Source of the DNA: an uncultured Collinsella sp.
GTDB lineage: Bacteria > Actinomycetota > Coriobacteriia > Coriobacteriales > Coriobacteriaceae
Length of the DNA: 45,780 nucleotides
Direction: 5' to 3'
Assembly: GCA_934630855.1 (NCBI GenBank)
Contig: CAKTWW010000012.1
Location: 1 to 45,780 of the forward strand
Shown here: positions 1-8,206 of the stretch, piece by piece
Layout: every line of letters starts with the position of its first letter
Position numbering within the stretch: position 1 is the stretch's first letter
Position numbers and translations under genes: made by a program
The notes under the pieces: model-generated
The model's database searches: none
Told to the model about the DNA's origin: nothing
What the model saw: only the letters and a program-made list of their open reading frames with translations

Positions 1-843
1 TCCCAGGGTAATGTGACTAAGGCTGGACTCTTGGCTGTGGGCACCTACCCGCAGCAGTTCTATCCCAAGCTCTTTATTGATGCGGCCGTTCATGTCGGGA
101 CCCAGAAAGGCGCGGCGGGATCGCTGAGGTTCATGGATCGCACAATCTGCGAGGGAACGTTGGGCGAGATGATCTCGGATGCCGTCGCAGCCGTCGCCAA
201 GAATATGCGGCGAACCTCGACCATCCAAGGCGTCTCGCGTGTTGACTCGCTGGAGATTCCCGAGGAAGTTCTGCGCGAGGCAATCGCCAACGCCGTAATC
301 CATCGAGAATACGGGGATCGATTCTGTGGACAGTCGATTGCCGTCGACGTTTTCGACGATCGCGTCGAGGTGACGAACCCGGGTGGCCTATACGGAGGAA
401 AGACTCGCGAGAACTTGTTTGACGGTAGCTCCCGATGCCGCAACGCGACGCTCGTGAAACTCATGTCGATTGTTCCGCTGCCGGATGGCGCAGGTTCGCC
501 GGCTGAGGGCGATGGCTCGGGCATTCCGATGATGATTGACGCCATGCGTGCGAATGGTTTGGCCGAGCCCCTGTTCTGCCCGGGATTCGACCGCTTTAAG
601 GTTGTTCTCTACCGAGCGAAAGTTGCACAGATCGATCACGGCGGGGACTTAATCGTGACGGCGCTCAAACGCTACGGTGAGCTGGGGACGCGCGAGCTGG
701 CAGAGCGCACGGGGCTCACCATTTCCCAGGTTAGGTCGCGCGTCAACACGCTCATTGCTCAAGGCGAGCTTGAACCCACGGCGTCAGCGACGAGCCGCAA
801 CCGCAAGTACCGGCTAACGGAGCACGCAGAGCAGATGCGTTAG
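1..843 (+). CDS. ATP-binding protein with C-terminal winged helix (5'-truncated by window edge)
   Basis: The reading frame is open from base 1, so the gene begins outside the window. The 280 or so visible residues are the C-terminal part of the AlbA-type putative DNA-binding/ATP-binding regulators. The N-terminal AlbA_2 domain is missing here. The stretch VTKAGLLAVG followed by the conserved REAIANAVIHREY motif matches the HATPase_c_4-like part of this family. GDGSGIPMM further on resembles its glycine-rich segment. The last 70 residues (LGTRELAERTGLTISQVRSR) form a predicted winged helix. Members are common in gut bacteria as orphan regulators or near defence genes, and their biochemical role is poorly known. 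The GTG at 13 is an internal codon, not a likely start. Family assignment is fairly sure, function is not. Confidence 0.8.
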   Translation, partial: SQGNVTKAGLLAVGTYPQQFYPKLFIDAAVHVGTQKGAAGSLRFMDRTICEGTLGEMISDAVAAVAKNMRRTSTIQGVSRVDSLEIPEEVLREAIANAVIHREYGDRFCGQSIAVDVFDDRVEVTNPGGLYGGKTRENLFDGSSRCRNATLVKLMSIVPLPDGAGSPAEGDGSGIPMMIDAMRANGLAEPLFCPGFDRFKVVLYRAKVAQIDHGGDLIVTALKRYGELGTRELAERTGLTISQVRSRVNTLIAQGELEPTASATSRNRKYRLTEHAEQMR

Positions 844-921
844 TGGACGAAGTGACCCAATAATCGACTCTCGATTGACGCTCGCTAAGGTAAGGCGGTT
901 GTTGCCCAGTCGACGGCGATG

Positions 922-1425
922 CTAAAGACTTGGCTTACGCTGGCATGGCCCCGAGCTGTCCATCAAGAACAGCCTAAGAACCAGCTTGATGGCGTATCCC
1001 GGCTTGATCTCGGCAGCGTCAAAGACGTGGCGCTCGGTAAGCTCGCTGCAGTATGCATAGATGTCGCGGATGAGCTCCGCGCCCGAAAGCGTAAACATGT
1101 AGCCTGCGTCCGAAAGCGCGTTGGGTGCGGTAGGCAGCTTGGCCATGCGGCAAAACGTGGACAGGTCGGGTGCCATGGTGCCCTGGTAGTCAAGGGCGCT
1201 GCCGGCTTCCTGTGTGGCAAGTTCTAACTGGCGCACGCGCTCGAGTGCCGCTGCCAACACAAAGCTCGGCGTGGGTGCATTGATGTCTTCCGTGGTCGCC
1301 ACGAGCCTGCCTGCGGCCTGCGTGACAAGCCAGGCAACCTCGCGCTGGCACCGCACAGCCTTGCGCGTAACCGGTTTGATGGATGAGGAGGAAACGCTCC
1401 CCTTAGGCGGATTCGAAGCAGCCAC
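922..1425 (-). CDS. Hypothetical protein, 167 aa
   Basis: The frame starts at a GTG (complement of 1423-1425) preceded by a strong GGGAGGG Shine-Dalgarno four bases upstream. Codon use agrees with the neighbouring real genes. The N-terminus is polar (Ser/Lys-rich). The rest looks like an all-helical soluble protein with no signal peptide or membrane segment. Three scattered cysteines show no metal-binding pattern. I do not recognise the family. It is convergent with the truncated gene at the left edge and divergent from the HNH gene, so there is no operon context to suggest a role. Confidence 0.6.
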   Translation of the reverse strand: MAASNPPKGSVSSSSIKPVTRKAVRCQREVAWLVTQAAGRLVATTEDINAPTPSFVLAAALERVRQLELATQEAGSALDYQGTMAPDLSTFCRMAKLPTAPNALSDAGYMFTLSGAELIRDIYAYCSELTERHVFDAAEIKPGYAIKLVLRLFLMDSSGPCQRKPSL

Positions 1426-1640
1426 AAGACCCTCCCATGAATGATCGGGCCCAACAAGCCCGGATGAAACACGTGCTACATCAGTATACAGGGGAGTGGG
1501 GTAGCGGGGTACAAGCGCGCCAGCGGCAAACCGAGAGCATCAACGATGTGCCGATCGCGGAATGTGATCTCGCAATAATTGACTCCCGGCCATATTATTG
1601 AGGGGCATGACTCGCGTTCGTATGGTTGTAGGTGCTGGTG

Positions 1641-2723
1641 ATGAACGACATTGACCTTGCTGTTCCGTTGATGGATGGACCTAGCTATGACCGCGCTTGC
1701 AGCCTCGTGCCTTCCGAGTACGTTGAGGCGTGGGAGTGGTTTCTGAGCGAGGAGCAGCGCGGCGGCGTTTGGACCAGCCTTCCGCACCACACCAAGGAAG
1801 AAAGCCCTCAGTATCAGTATCGTTTGAGAATTGGCTCGGACCTCTTTCCCGTAACGCGGGATTCAGGGATCTTCTGGCCGGGCCAGGATAAGGTGAAGCA
1901 AGACCCTAATAAGACCTTCGCTCTCTCGGTTCATAACTCTAAAAAGAGCTTCTATACCGATGTGCCTCCGCTCTATTTGGGCGATGGTACGTGGGTCATT
2001 AAGTACTCGGTTCAAGCGCCGGGTACCGTTGGTTTTCGGGACCAGAATTACAACCGGAAGATGCTCAACTGCATGGAATGTGGCGTTCCAGTCGGAGTCA
2101 TATTTGCAACCGAGGTGGGCTATAAGGTGCTCGGCCTTGCGTTTGTTGAGCGGTTCGAGCCCGAAAACGGCTGGTTTGTGTTGCACGGACCTGTTCATAA
2201 GGGTGGTCCAGACCCCCGTTTTGCGCCCGACATGAGCTATTTGAAGCACATGCCCGTCGATATTGAGTTTGCCGGACAGGGTGCGACCGACGACGAAAAG
2301 GTCCGCTATGCGTTAAGGCGCGAGCGACTGGGGCAACAATGGTTCCGCAAGCAGCTCGTTGCCGCCTATGACGGCCGTTGCGCGGTGTCGGACTGCGGCG
2401 TCAGCGAAGCTCTGGAGGCTGCACATATCGAGAATTACTCGGGCCCTAAATCGCAGGTTGCCAGCAATGGCATTCTGCTTCGGCGCGACTTACATGCCTT
2501 ATTCGATGCTCATCTGATTTCGTTTGAGCCTGTTTGCGGTGAATATCGGCTGTGTGGTTCGTACTTGCTGGATAAGACCGATTACGCTTCCTTTGCGGGT
2601 GCGACGCTAAGGCAGCCGAATGAACATCAGTGGCGACCCAATACGGTGTTTCTTGAGGCCCATCGCATCGAGTTCGATCGCTCGGAAAAGAAGCGTGAAA
2701 AGGTGGGGCTTCTGCCGTATTAG
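1641..2723 (+). CDS. HNH endonuclease domain protein
   Basis: A 360-residue protein. The C-terminal third holds an HNH nuclease core: YDGRCAVSDCGV, then EAAHIENY, then SNGILLRRDLHALFDAHLI, giving the order Cys-Cys / Ala-His / Asn / His expected for a beta-beta-alpha metal finger. Such domains cut DNA and occur in restriction, homing and defence proteins. The first 230 residues are of unknown type, probably a substrate-recognition region. I prefer ATG 1641, which has AGGTG at 1630-1634. A GTG at 1632 is also in frame and adds three residues. The gene stands alone with long gaps on both sides and is followed closely by a small zinc-ribbon gene, so the two may be co-transcribed. Nuclease call is confident; biological role is open. 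Confidence 0.8.
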   Translation: MNDIDLAVPLMDGPSYDRACSLVPSEYVEAWEWFLSEEQRGGVWTSLPHHTKEESPQYQYRLRIGSDLFPVTRDSGIFWPGQDKVKQDPNKTFALSVHNSKKSFYTDVPPLYLGDGTWVIKYSVQAPGTVGFRDQNYNRKMLNCMECGVPVGVIFATEVGYKVLGLAFVERFEPENGWFVLHGPVHKGGPDPRFAPDMSYLKHMPVDIEFAGQGATDDEKVRYALRRERLGQQWFRKQLVAAYDGRCAVSDCGVSEALEAAHIENYSGPKSQVASNGILLRRDLHALFDAHLISFEPVCGEYRLCGSYLLDKTDYASFAGATLRQPNEHQWRPNTVFLEAHRIEFDRSEKKREKVGLLPY

Positions 2724-2845
2724 CGTATTAGGATTTGGCATTCTTTGACGATCGTGTCGTTTGATCGGATCGCGTGGTAATGCAATCTCATGCGCACTTG
2801 CTGGTGCATGCTCTTCCTGGTTTGAATAACGGGAAGGGAGCGAGA

Positions 2846-3130
2846 GTGAGCTGGCGGGGCGATGTCGTGATGGGGAAGTACGGAAAACTGCCGCGTGCCC
2901 TTATCGACAACAGTATGTTTCCGAGCGTAGAAGTTAATTGCGGGTCGTTTACTGTCGCCTGTCCTTGCTGCGGTTCGCAAATACCGTGTCTTGACGTTCG
3001 GTTCATCGATGCGCATGACAAGCTCAGCGACGAAGCGAGAAAGCGTACAGGCGTTCATATGCCGGTGTATCCGGAGAAGTGCCCCGTTTGCAACCTCGAT
3101 ATCGTGTATGACGACGGTGGCGAGGGATAG
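2846..3130 (+). CDS. Small zinc-ribbon protein, 94 aa
   Basis: I start this gene at GTG 2846 because GGGAAGGGAG lies five bases upstream. An ATG at 2774 would extend the frame by 24 residues with no ribosome-binding site. The protein carries two Cys pairs, CPCCGSQIPC near the middle and CPVC near the C-terminus, which together make a plausible zinc ribbon. There is no signal peptide or membrane segment. It follows the HNH gene by about 120 bases on the same strand. The family is not recognised. A small nucleic-acid-binding or CPCC-type cysteine-rich protein is the best guess. Confidence 0.6.
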   Translation: MSWRGDVVMGKYGKLPRALIDNSMFPSVEVNCGSFTVACPCCGSQIPCLDVRFIDAHDKLSDEARKRTGVHMPVYPEKCPVCNLDIVYDDGGEG

Positions 3131-3168
3131 GTGATGCGGAGGAGCTGGCTGTGAAGGCCTCCCTCTCC

Positions 3169-3855
3169 CTACAAATAAACCCCCTCACCGAGTTGCTTGT
3201 GGAACTCGGCGTGATGGTCGCGTGCCCAGGTAAAGAGCGCCTGGTCAAAGTCGGTGCGCATGGCCGGGACGCCAAAGACGCCGGCAACTTCGACGCGCAC
3301 AAACTCCAGTGCCGGCAGCTTGTTGATGGCAGTGAGGGCAAACGGGGATGTGGGCTCCTCGAACAGATAGCGGCTGCCCTGCAGCGCGTCGCAACTGGTG
3401 CACGTGTTGCCGAGCGACGGGGCTTTGGAGGCTCGCGCGCCTACGGGCTTGTAGCCGCAGCGCTTATGAAGGTAGTCGCGGATCTCGCCCGGCACGCAGC
3501 CAAGAGCGGGCACGATGGCGAGTGCGTTGGCATTGGCCGTGTCGATGGCAATGTGCCCGGCTTCGTTGGGCGCGTGCGCGATGGCGATGCCCTCGCCGTT
3601 ATCGGTTCGATAGGGAATGCCGAAGGCTGCGACTGAGGTCTCTTTGTGGCACTTCCAGCACTCGCGCTTGCCCAGCACCAGATATATATACGGTGCGGAA
3701 GGGTCGGATCGGTCTACACCGGGCAACCACTCGGCAAAGGGCTCGGGATTGACGCCGCTGGGCACATACCAGATCTTTTTGGTCCGGTCCCATTTGGCGC
3801 CCAGCGCCTTGGCTTCTTCTTTGTGCGAAAAGGGGACATCGAGCTCGGTGCGCAT
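3169..3855 (-). CDS. DUF5710 domain protein
   Basis: The 228-residue product begins MRTELDVPFSHKEEAKALGA and continues with KWDRTKKIWYVP. This is the signature of the short DUF5710 module, which is found in DNA-metabolism and plasmid-type proteins. The start at 3855 is set by AAGGAG five bases upstream; the longer frame to 4101 lacks a Shine-Dalgarno. After the module come two Cys pairs, CWKCHK near residue 60 and CTSCDA near residue 160, which could together bind one zinc ion. The C-terminal region is unassigned. The molecular function is unknown; a nucleic-acid-linked role is inference from the domain. It is a single-gene unit. Confidence 0.7.
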   Translation of the reverse strand: MRTELDVPFSHKEEAKALGAKWDRTKKIWYVPSGVNPEPFAEWLPGVDRSDPSAPYIYLVLGKRECWKCHKETSVAAFGIPYRTDNGEGIAIAHAPNEAGHIAIDTANANALAIVPALGCVPGEIRDYLHKRCGYKPVGARASKAPSLGNTCTSCDALQGSRYLFEEPTSPFALTAINKLPALEFVRVEVAGVFGVPAMRTDFDQALFTWARDHHAEFHKQLGEGVYL

Positions 3856-3969
3856 GGCGGCTCCTTGGTGCGCGGGTGCAGGTGGCTCAAGGATACCGCA
3901 GGGCGTGGACGTCGTAGCGTTTGGCCGAGAAGTCGCCGTGCGGGCTGGTTGGTTGTGGCGTCGGACAAA

Positions 3970-4029
3970 TTGGCAAGTAAATGGCCAGCTTTTGGTCGGC
4001 TGGCGGCAACCTTGCCAAGAGCTTGACGG
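3970..4029. repeat. Structured intergenic repeat, copy A
   Basis: The segment can fold into two nested stems. TTGGCAAG (3970-3977) pairs with CTTGCCAA (4011-4018), and inside it GCCAGC (3984-3989) pairs with GCTGGC (3999-4004). Two blocks recur near 29.1 kb: CAGCTTTTGGTC-R-GC and CTTGCC-NN-GAGCTTGACGG. In the second copy these blocks appear in the opposite order and also sit in a stem. This suggests a dispersed intergenic repeat family rather than chance. Confidence 0.55.
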
Positions 4030-4275
4030 ATTGCGGTTTAGACGTCGGCGAATGAGCACTTGGGGATGCGCGATGGCAAGATAGCCACGGCCAGTTGCCA
4101 AAACTCAAAAAGGAGCGCCATCTGTTGCTCGTGCACATCAAGCGAATTTATATTCGTGATGGATATCAAAGTTATTGTTGATGTTGGGGTATTGAATTTG
4201 TTTGGCTGCCATTCGTCAGGTGAATTGATGTTACGTTGCGATGACGGTTGGAACTGTCAGCGGATTTGGCGACAT

Positions 4276-4312
4276 AAAACAAAACAGCCCAGAGACATAG
4301 CCTCTGAGCTGC
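4276..4312 (-). terminator. Rho-independent terminator of tRNA-Val
   Basis: On the minus strand the stem CAGCTCAGAG / CTCTGGGCTG with a seven-base loop is followed directly by TTTTGTTTTA. It lies a few bases past the CCA end of tRNA-Val, as expected for a single-tRNA transcript. Confidence 0.85.
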
Positions 4313-4319
4313 GAACATT

Positions 4320-4394
4320 TGGTGGGCGTTAGAAGATTTGAACTTCTGACCTCTTCCGTGTCAGGGAAGCGCTCTCCCCCTGAGCTAAACGCCC
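4320..4394 (-). tRNA. tRNA-Val(GAC)
   Basis: Read on the minus strand, the acceptor GGGCGTT pairs with AACGCCC. The D stem is GCTC/GAGC. The anticodon arm CTTCC-CTGACAC-GGAAG gives anticodon GAC (valine). The T loop is TTCAAAT. Discriminator A is followed by an encoded CCA at 4320-4322. All stems are intact. Confidence 0.95.
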
Positions 4395-4423
4395 GATCAA
4401 GGGTGCGCAAGTGCGCAAGGGAT

Positions 4424-4452
4424 AATATAACGGAGCCTGAACTCGGTGGCAA
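4424..4452 (-). promoter_or_regulatory. Promoter of tRNA-Val
   Basis: On the minus strand TTGCCA (complement of 4447-4452) and TATATT (complement of 4424-4429) are separated by exactly 17 bases. They are about 30 bases upstream of the mature tRNA 5' end. This is a good sigma-70-type match. Confidence 0.75.
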
Positions 4453-4683
4453 GAACATTTTTAAAAATCGCTTACATTGTGGAATTCGGGGGCTTTGTCA
4501 TATCCATTTCAAAAGAGCCTGCTGCCGCGATTTGGCTGTCGCATAATGCAAGGCCATTGCGGTATCGAGCTATGGAAAGACGCCTGCGGAATTGTCCTAC
4601 CGATAAGCGGACAAGCCTCCTGCCGGTGCCTTCGCCGTGGTAAGGTAAGCCGAATTGCTTCTAGACTGTTTCGGGGGAGTGGA

Positions 4684-5706
4684 ATGAGCAAAGAGCGTGT
4701 CGAGCAGGTCGAAGGCGCAGGGGCTTCGGTGCCGATGACCGATATATCGAACATTGATGTGCCCGAGGGCACCGACGAGCTCAGCCGCAGCACCCGTCGC
4801 GCCTGGCGCGACCGCCTCAATAATGCCTCGACGCGCAAGATGATCACGGGCGTCGTGGCGACGCTGGTGGGCGGTTCGTTTTGGGGCTTCTCGGGCACCA
4901 GCGCGAGCTTTTTGTTCGACACCTACCACGTCGACACGCTGTGGCTTATGAGCGTGCGACAGATTCTTGCCGGCCTGCTCTTTATGGCCGTGGTTGTCAC
5001 GCGCGACCGCACGCGTCTGGTTAAGCTCTGGACCACGCCTGCCGACCGTAAGCAACTTTTGTTCTTTACCGCCTTTGGTCTGCTGTTCAACCAGTTCTGC
5101 TACCTTTCGGCCGTGCGCCTGACCAACGCCGGAACCGCGACGGTGCTCCAGTGCCTGCAGCTGGTCATCATCATGGGCTACACCTGCGTGATCGATCACC
5201 GCATGCCGCGTGTGCGCGAGGCGGTCGGTATTGGCCTGGCCCTGGGCGGCACCTTTTTAATCGCCACCGGTGGCGACCCCACCAGTCTGAGCATCTCGCC
5301 GCTTGGTCTGGCCGCAGGTCTTATGTGCGCGGTCAGCGCCACCTGCATGGCGGTGATTCCCGCCAAGATTTTGCCCGAATACGGCAGCCCCATCGTTACG
5401 GGCTCCGCCATGCTCACGGCGGGCGTGGTCTCGTGCGCCCTCGTGCAGCCGTGGGCTCATATGCCGGCGCTCGACGCCGCTGGTATCGAGGCGCTCGCGG
5501 TGTTTGTGGTCATTGGCTCGTTCTTGGCGTATATGCTCTACATGCAGGGCGTTAAGGACATTGGTTCCGTGCGCGCGAGCCTCATCGGAACCGTGGAGCC
5601 GGTCTCGGCAACCATTACGAGTGCAGTCATGCTGGGCACGGTGTTTTTGCCGACCGACCTTATCGGCTTTGCCATGATCATCGTGATGATGTTCCTGACG
5701 GTGTAG
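4684..5706 (+). CDS. EamA/DMT-family transporter
   Basis: A 340-residue inner-membrane protein with about ten hydrophobic segments arranged as two EamA repeats (roughly residues 50-185 and 195-335), preceded by a hydrophilic cytoplasmic N-terminus of about 50 residues. The family (drug/metabolite transporter superfamily) exports amino acids, metabolites or drugs; the substrate cannot be read from the sequence. Family-typical features include GGSFWGFSG in the first helix and GTATVLQCLQ in the fourth. The start at ATG 4684 follows GGGGGAGTGG; the frame extends upstream to 4477 but that part shows no coding signal. It is a monocistronic gene between tRNA-Val and the DUF4012 gene. Confidence 0.85.
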   Translation: MSKERVEQVEGAGASVPMTDISNIDVPEGTDELSRSTRRAWRDRLNNASTRKMITGVVATLVGGSFWGFSGTSASFLFDTYHVDTLWLMSVRQILAGLLFMAVVVTRDRTRLVKLWTTPADRKQLLFFTAFGLLFNQFCYLSAVRLTNAGTATVLQCLQLVIIMGYTCVIDHRMPRVREAVGIGLALGGTFLIATGGDPTSLSISPLGLAAGLMCAVSATCMAVIPAKILPEYGSPIVTGSAMLTAGVVSCALVQPWAHMPALDAAGIEALAVFVVIGSFLAYMLYMQGVKDIGSVRASLIGTVEPVSATITSAVMLGTVFLPTDLIGFAMIIVMMFLTV

Positions 5707-5845
5707 CCGGTACCGCGTTCCAGGCAGACATGGTGTTGTACCACAAATCCGTCAATTGCTGCCCGCGTCTGGAGTTTAACTGACGGTGCGCAATATGTCA
5801 TAAACTAATAGCGTTATTGACGTTATGTATTGCGAGGACTCCTCT

Positions 5846-8203
5846 ATGGCTGGTAACCACTTTAAGAACAGCGACGGCAACCGTCCTGCAGTTCCGCCGC
5901 GTTCAAACGGGACTGGAAATGCCGGCGTGCCGAGTGGATCTGGCCAAAACAGCGCCGGCAACCGCACGTCTCCGGGCGAAACGGCAATGTTTACCGCTCT
6001 GTATGAACAGTCCCAGAAGGCTAAGCAGACTGGTCGAGCTGGTAGACAGGCATTTCCCGGTACGGCAGGCCCCGCGGCTTCGTCGGGCAGGGCTCGTCCG
6101 GCATCTGCGGACGGCGCGAATGCCGCCGGTCCTACCAGCCCTGCCAACAATGTCAGCCCCAATAACCATGCAAATTCCGCCAACAACGCCAACCCCGCCA
6201 GCAACGCTCCTTCTGCTGGAGACGCAGGGTTTGGTGACAACCTTGGCACCATCTATACGGGCGCTTCCGAGACCGGCACGTTTGCCCGTCTCAATGACGA
6301 CGGCGCCGAGTTTAAGGGCTCGGGCTCCAAGGAAGATTATTACGATTTTGGCCTGAACTACGGTGGCGATTCCTCGACCAGCTCGACTTCGGACGGTCTG
6401 GTTCGCCATCGCCATCGCAAGGGCGAGCGTAAGAAGCGCCGCATCGCCGCCATTGTCGCCGCTGTCGTCGCGGTGATTCTCGTCGCGCTGGGCGTGAGCG
6501 GCTTTATGCTGTTGAACTCGGCAAAAACCGTGAAGGGCCAAGCGAAGGAAGCCGTCCAGATCGTCGCTGGCCTTAAGGGCAAGGTCACTTCCGGCGATTT
6601 TTCGACGCTGCCCGACGACGCGAAGAAAATCGACGAGCTCTGCAAGAGCATGAAATCGGAGACCTCGAGCCCGCTGTGGACGATGGCTTCGTTTGTCCCG
6701 GTGTACGGCAGCGATGTCGCTGCGGCTCGCACCATGATCGACGCCCTATCCGATGTCTCGAGCAACGCGCTGGTCCCCATGGCCGATAACCTTTCGCAGG
6801 CAACGCCCGGCAAGCTGTTCCAGGACGGAACGATTAACGTGTCCGCGCTGCAGGCGGTCGCCGATTCGCTCTCCGATAGCTCCAAGGTGTTCAAGAGCGC
6901 CAATGAAAAGGTCCAGGGCATCGGCGATACGCATATCGCCCAGGTGACCGAGCTGGTCGATAAGGCCAAGGACGGTTTTGCCACCCTGGACGGCGCGGTC
7001 GACGCGGCAGAGCAGGTCGCCCCCGTCCTACCCCAGATGCTCGGCGCCAACGGCCAGACGCGTCACTATCTTGTGCTCGCGATGAGCAACGTCGAGATCC
7101 GCGCCTGCGGCGGTTTCCCCGGTTCTCGCGGCGTGATGTCGGTAACCGACGGCAAGCTCGAGCTTGGCGATTTCGTCAAGGTCGACATGATGAAAGAGCC
7201 TTTGAGCCCGCTTCCCATTACCGATGAGGAGGCAAACCTGTTCACGACCGGATGGGGCCTGACGGGATTCAACACGCTCGGATACACGATGGGCGACGTT
7301 ACGATGACTCCCGATTTCCCGCGCGCGGCTCAGCTTGCCAGCGATATGCAAAAGGCCATTGTTGGAGATGACATCGACGGCGTATTCGCGGTCGATCCGG
7401 TATTTCTGCAGTATATGCTCGGCATTGTGGGCGGCACGCAGCTTCCTGACGGCACCGTCGTCGACGGAAGCAACGCTGCAAAGGTGCTGCTGCATGATAT
7501 TTACTGGAATTACCCGGTAGAGGAGCAGGACGCCATCTTTGCGGCGGTCGCCGGCTCGGCTTTCAACAAGATCGTGGACGAACTGGGCTCCAGCGATATC
7601 ACCAAGATCGCCGCTGCTATCGAAAAGGGTGCTTCCGAGGGTCGTATCCTGATGTATTCGAGAAACGATGACGAGGAAAAGGCCGCAAAGGCCCTTGGCA
7701 TTTCCGGCGCTCTCCAAAACGATCCTTCGGAGGACCCGATTTTGGGCGTCTACGTCAACAACTACAGCTACTCCAAGATGGATTGGTTCCTCGATAAGCG
7801 AACCAGCATTGATTCTGCGGTTGAAAATGCCGACGGTTCGACGACGTATCGGGTGACTACCACGCTCAAGAACACCATGACTTCTCAGGAGAAGGCCGAG
7901 ATGCCGGGTTATTTCCAGGGTCATAACGGCATTAGCCAGGATATCGACGACGAGATTCTGAGACTCTACCTCTATGCTCCCGCGGGAGGCAGTATTTCGG
8001 ACATTAAGACTTCGGGCTCCGGTTCTATCGAGATGAACGAAGCGACGCACGATGGCCTGAAGGTCGCATGGGGCGGTGTCCACATGCTTCTGGGGCAAGA
8101 CATAAAGGTCGAGTACACGGTCACGACTTCGAAGGACTCTGGGCACAAGGAGCTCCAGGTTCGTACCACGCCGACCGCACAAACGTTTGAACAGGATCAG
8201 TAG
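5846..8203 (+). CDS. DUF4012 membrane protein, 785 aa
   Basis: The first 180 residues are low-complexity, rich in Asn, Ala, Pro and Gly. A basic run (RHRHRKGERKKRR) then precedes one transmembrane helix (about residues 193-215). The remaining 570 residues should lie outside the cell. Conserved blocks such as GGFPGSRG and the GGTQLPDGT / VLLHDIYWNYP region mark the DUF4012 family. These are surface proteins of Gram-positives that often sit near polysaccharide or envelope genes. ATG 5846 follows GCGAGG; the codon at 5825 has no ribosome-binding site. Only three bases separate it from glmM, so the pair is very likely co-transcribed, which supports a role in cell-envelope assembly. The exact activity is unknown. 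Confidence 0.85.
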   Translation: MAGNHFKNSDGNRPAVPPRSNGTGNAGVPSGSGQNSAGNRTSPGETAMFTALYEQSQKAKQTGRAGRQAFPGTAGPAASSGRARPASADGANAAGPTSPANNVSPNNHANSANNANPASNAPSAGDAGFGDNLGTIYTGASETGTFARLNDDGAEFKGSGSKEDYYDFGLNYGGDSSTSSTSDGLVRHRHRKGERKKRRIAAIVAAVVAVILVALGVSGFMLLNSAKTVKGQAKEAVQIVAGLKGKVTSGDFSTLPDDAKKIDELCKSMKSETSSPLWTMASFVPVYGSDVAAARTMIDALSDVSSNALVPMADNLSQATPGKLFQDGTINVSALQAVADSLSDSSKVFKSANEKVQGIGDTHIAQVTELVDKAKDGFATLDGAVDAAEQVAPVLPQMLGANGQTRHYLVLAMSNVEIRACGGFPGSRGVMSVTDGKLELGDFVKVDMMKEPLSPLPITDEEANLFTTGWGLTGFNTLGYTMGDVTMTPDFPRAAQLASDMQKAIVGDDIDGVFAVDPVFLQYMLGIVGGTQLPDGTVVDGSNAAKVLLHDIYWNYPVEEQDAIFAAVAGSAFNKIVDELGSSDITKIAAAIEKGASEGRILMYSRNDDEEKAAKALGISGALQNDPSEDPILGVYVNNYSYSKMDWFLDKRTSIDSAVENADGSTTYRVTTTLKNTMTSQEKAEMPGYFQGHNGISQDIDDEILRLYLYAPAGGSISDIKTSGSGSIEMNEATHDGLKVAWGGVHMLLGQDIKVEYTVTTSKDSGHKELQVRTTPTAQTFEQDQ

Positions 8204-8206
8204 GAT

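Larger units (their letters stand above)
3856..4319. other. Intergenic stretch without a gene
   Basis: No open frame with a ribosome-binding site and native codon use is visible on either strand. The left part carries the structured repeat at 3970-4029. The part from about 4100 to 4260 is clearly richer in A and T than the flanks. The right end holds the terminator of the tRNA-Val gene. The promoter of the DUF5710 gene must lie here but no convincing -35/-10 pair was found. Confidence 0.6.

Noticed and set aside
4159..4332. Small plus-strand frame beginning MDIKVIVDVGVLNLFG
   Set aside because: It reads through the tRNA-Val gene and its terminator and has no ribosome-binding site.
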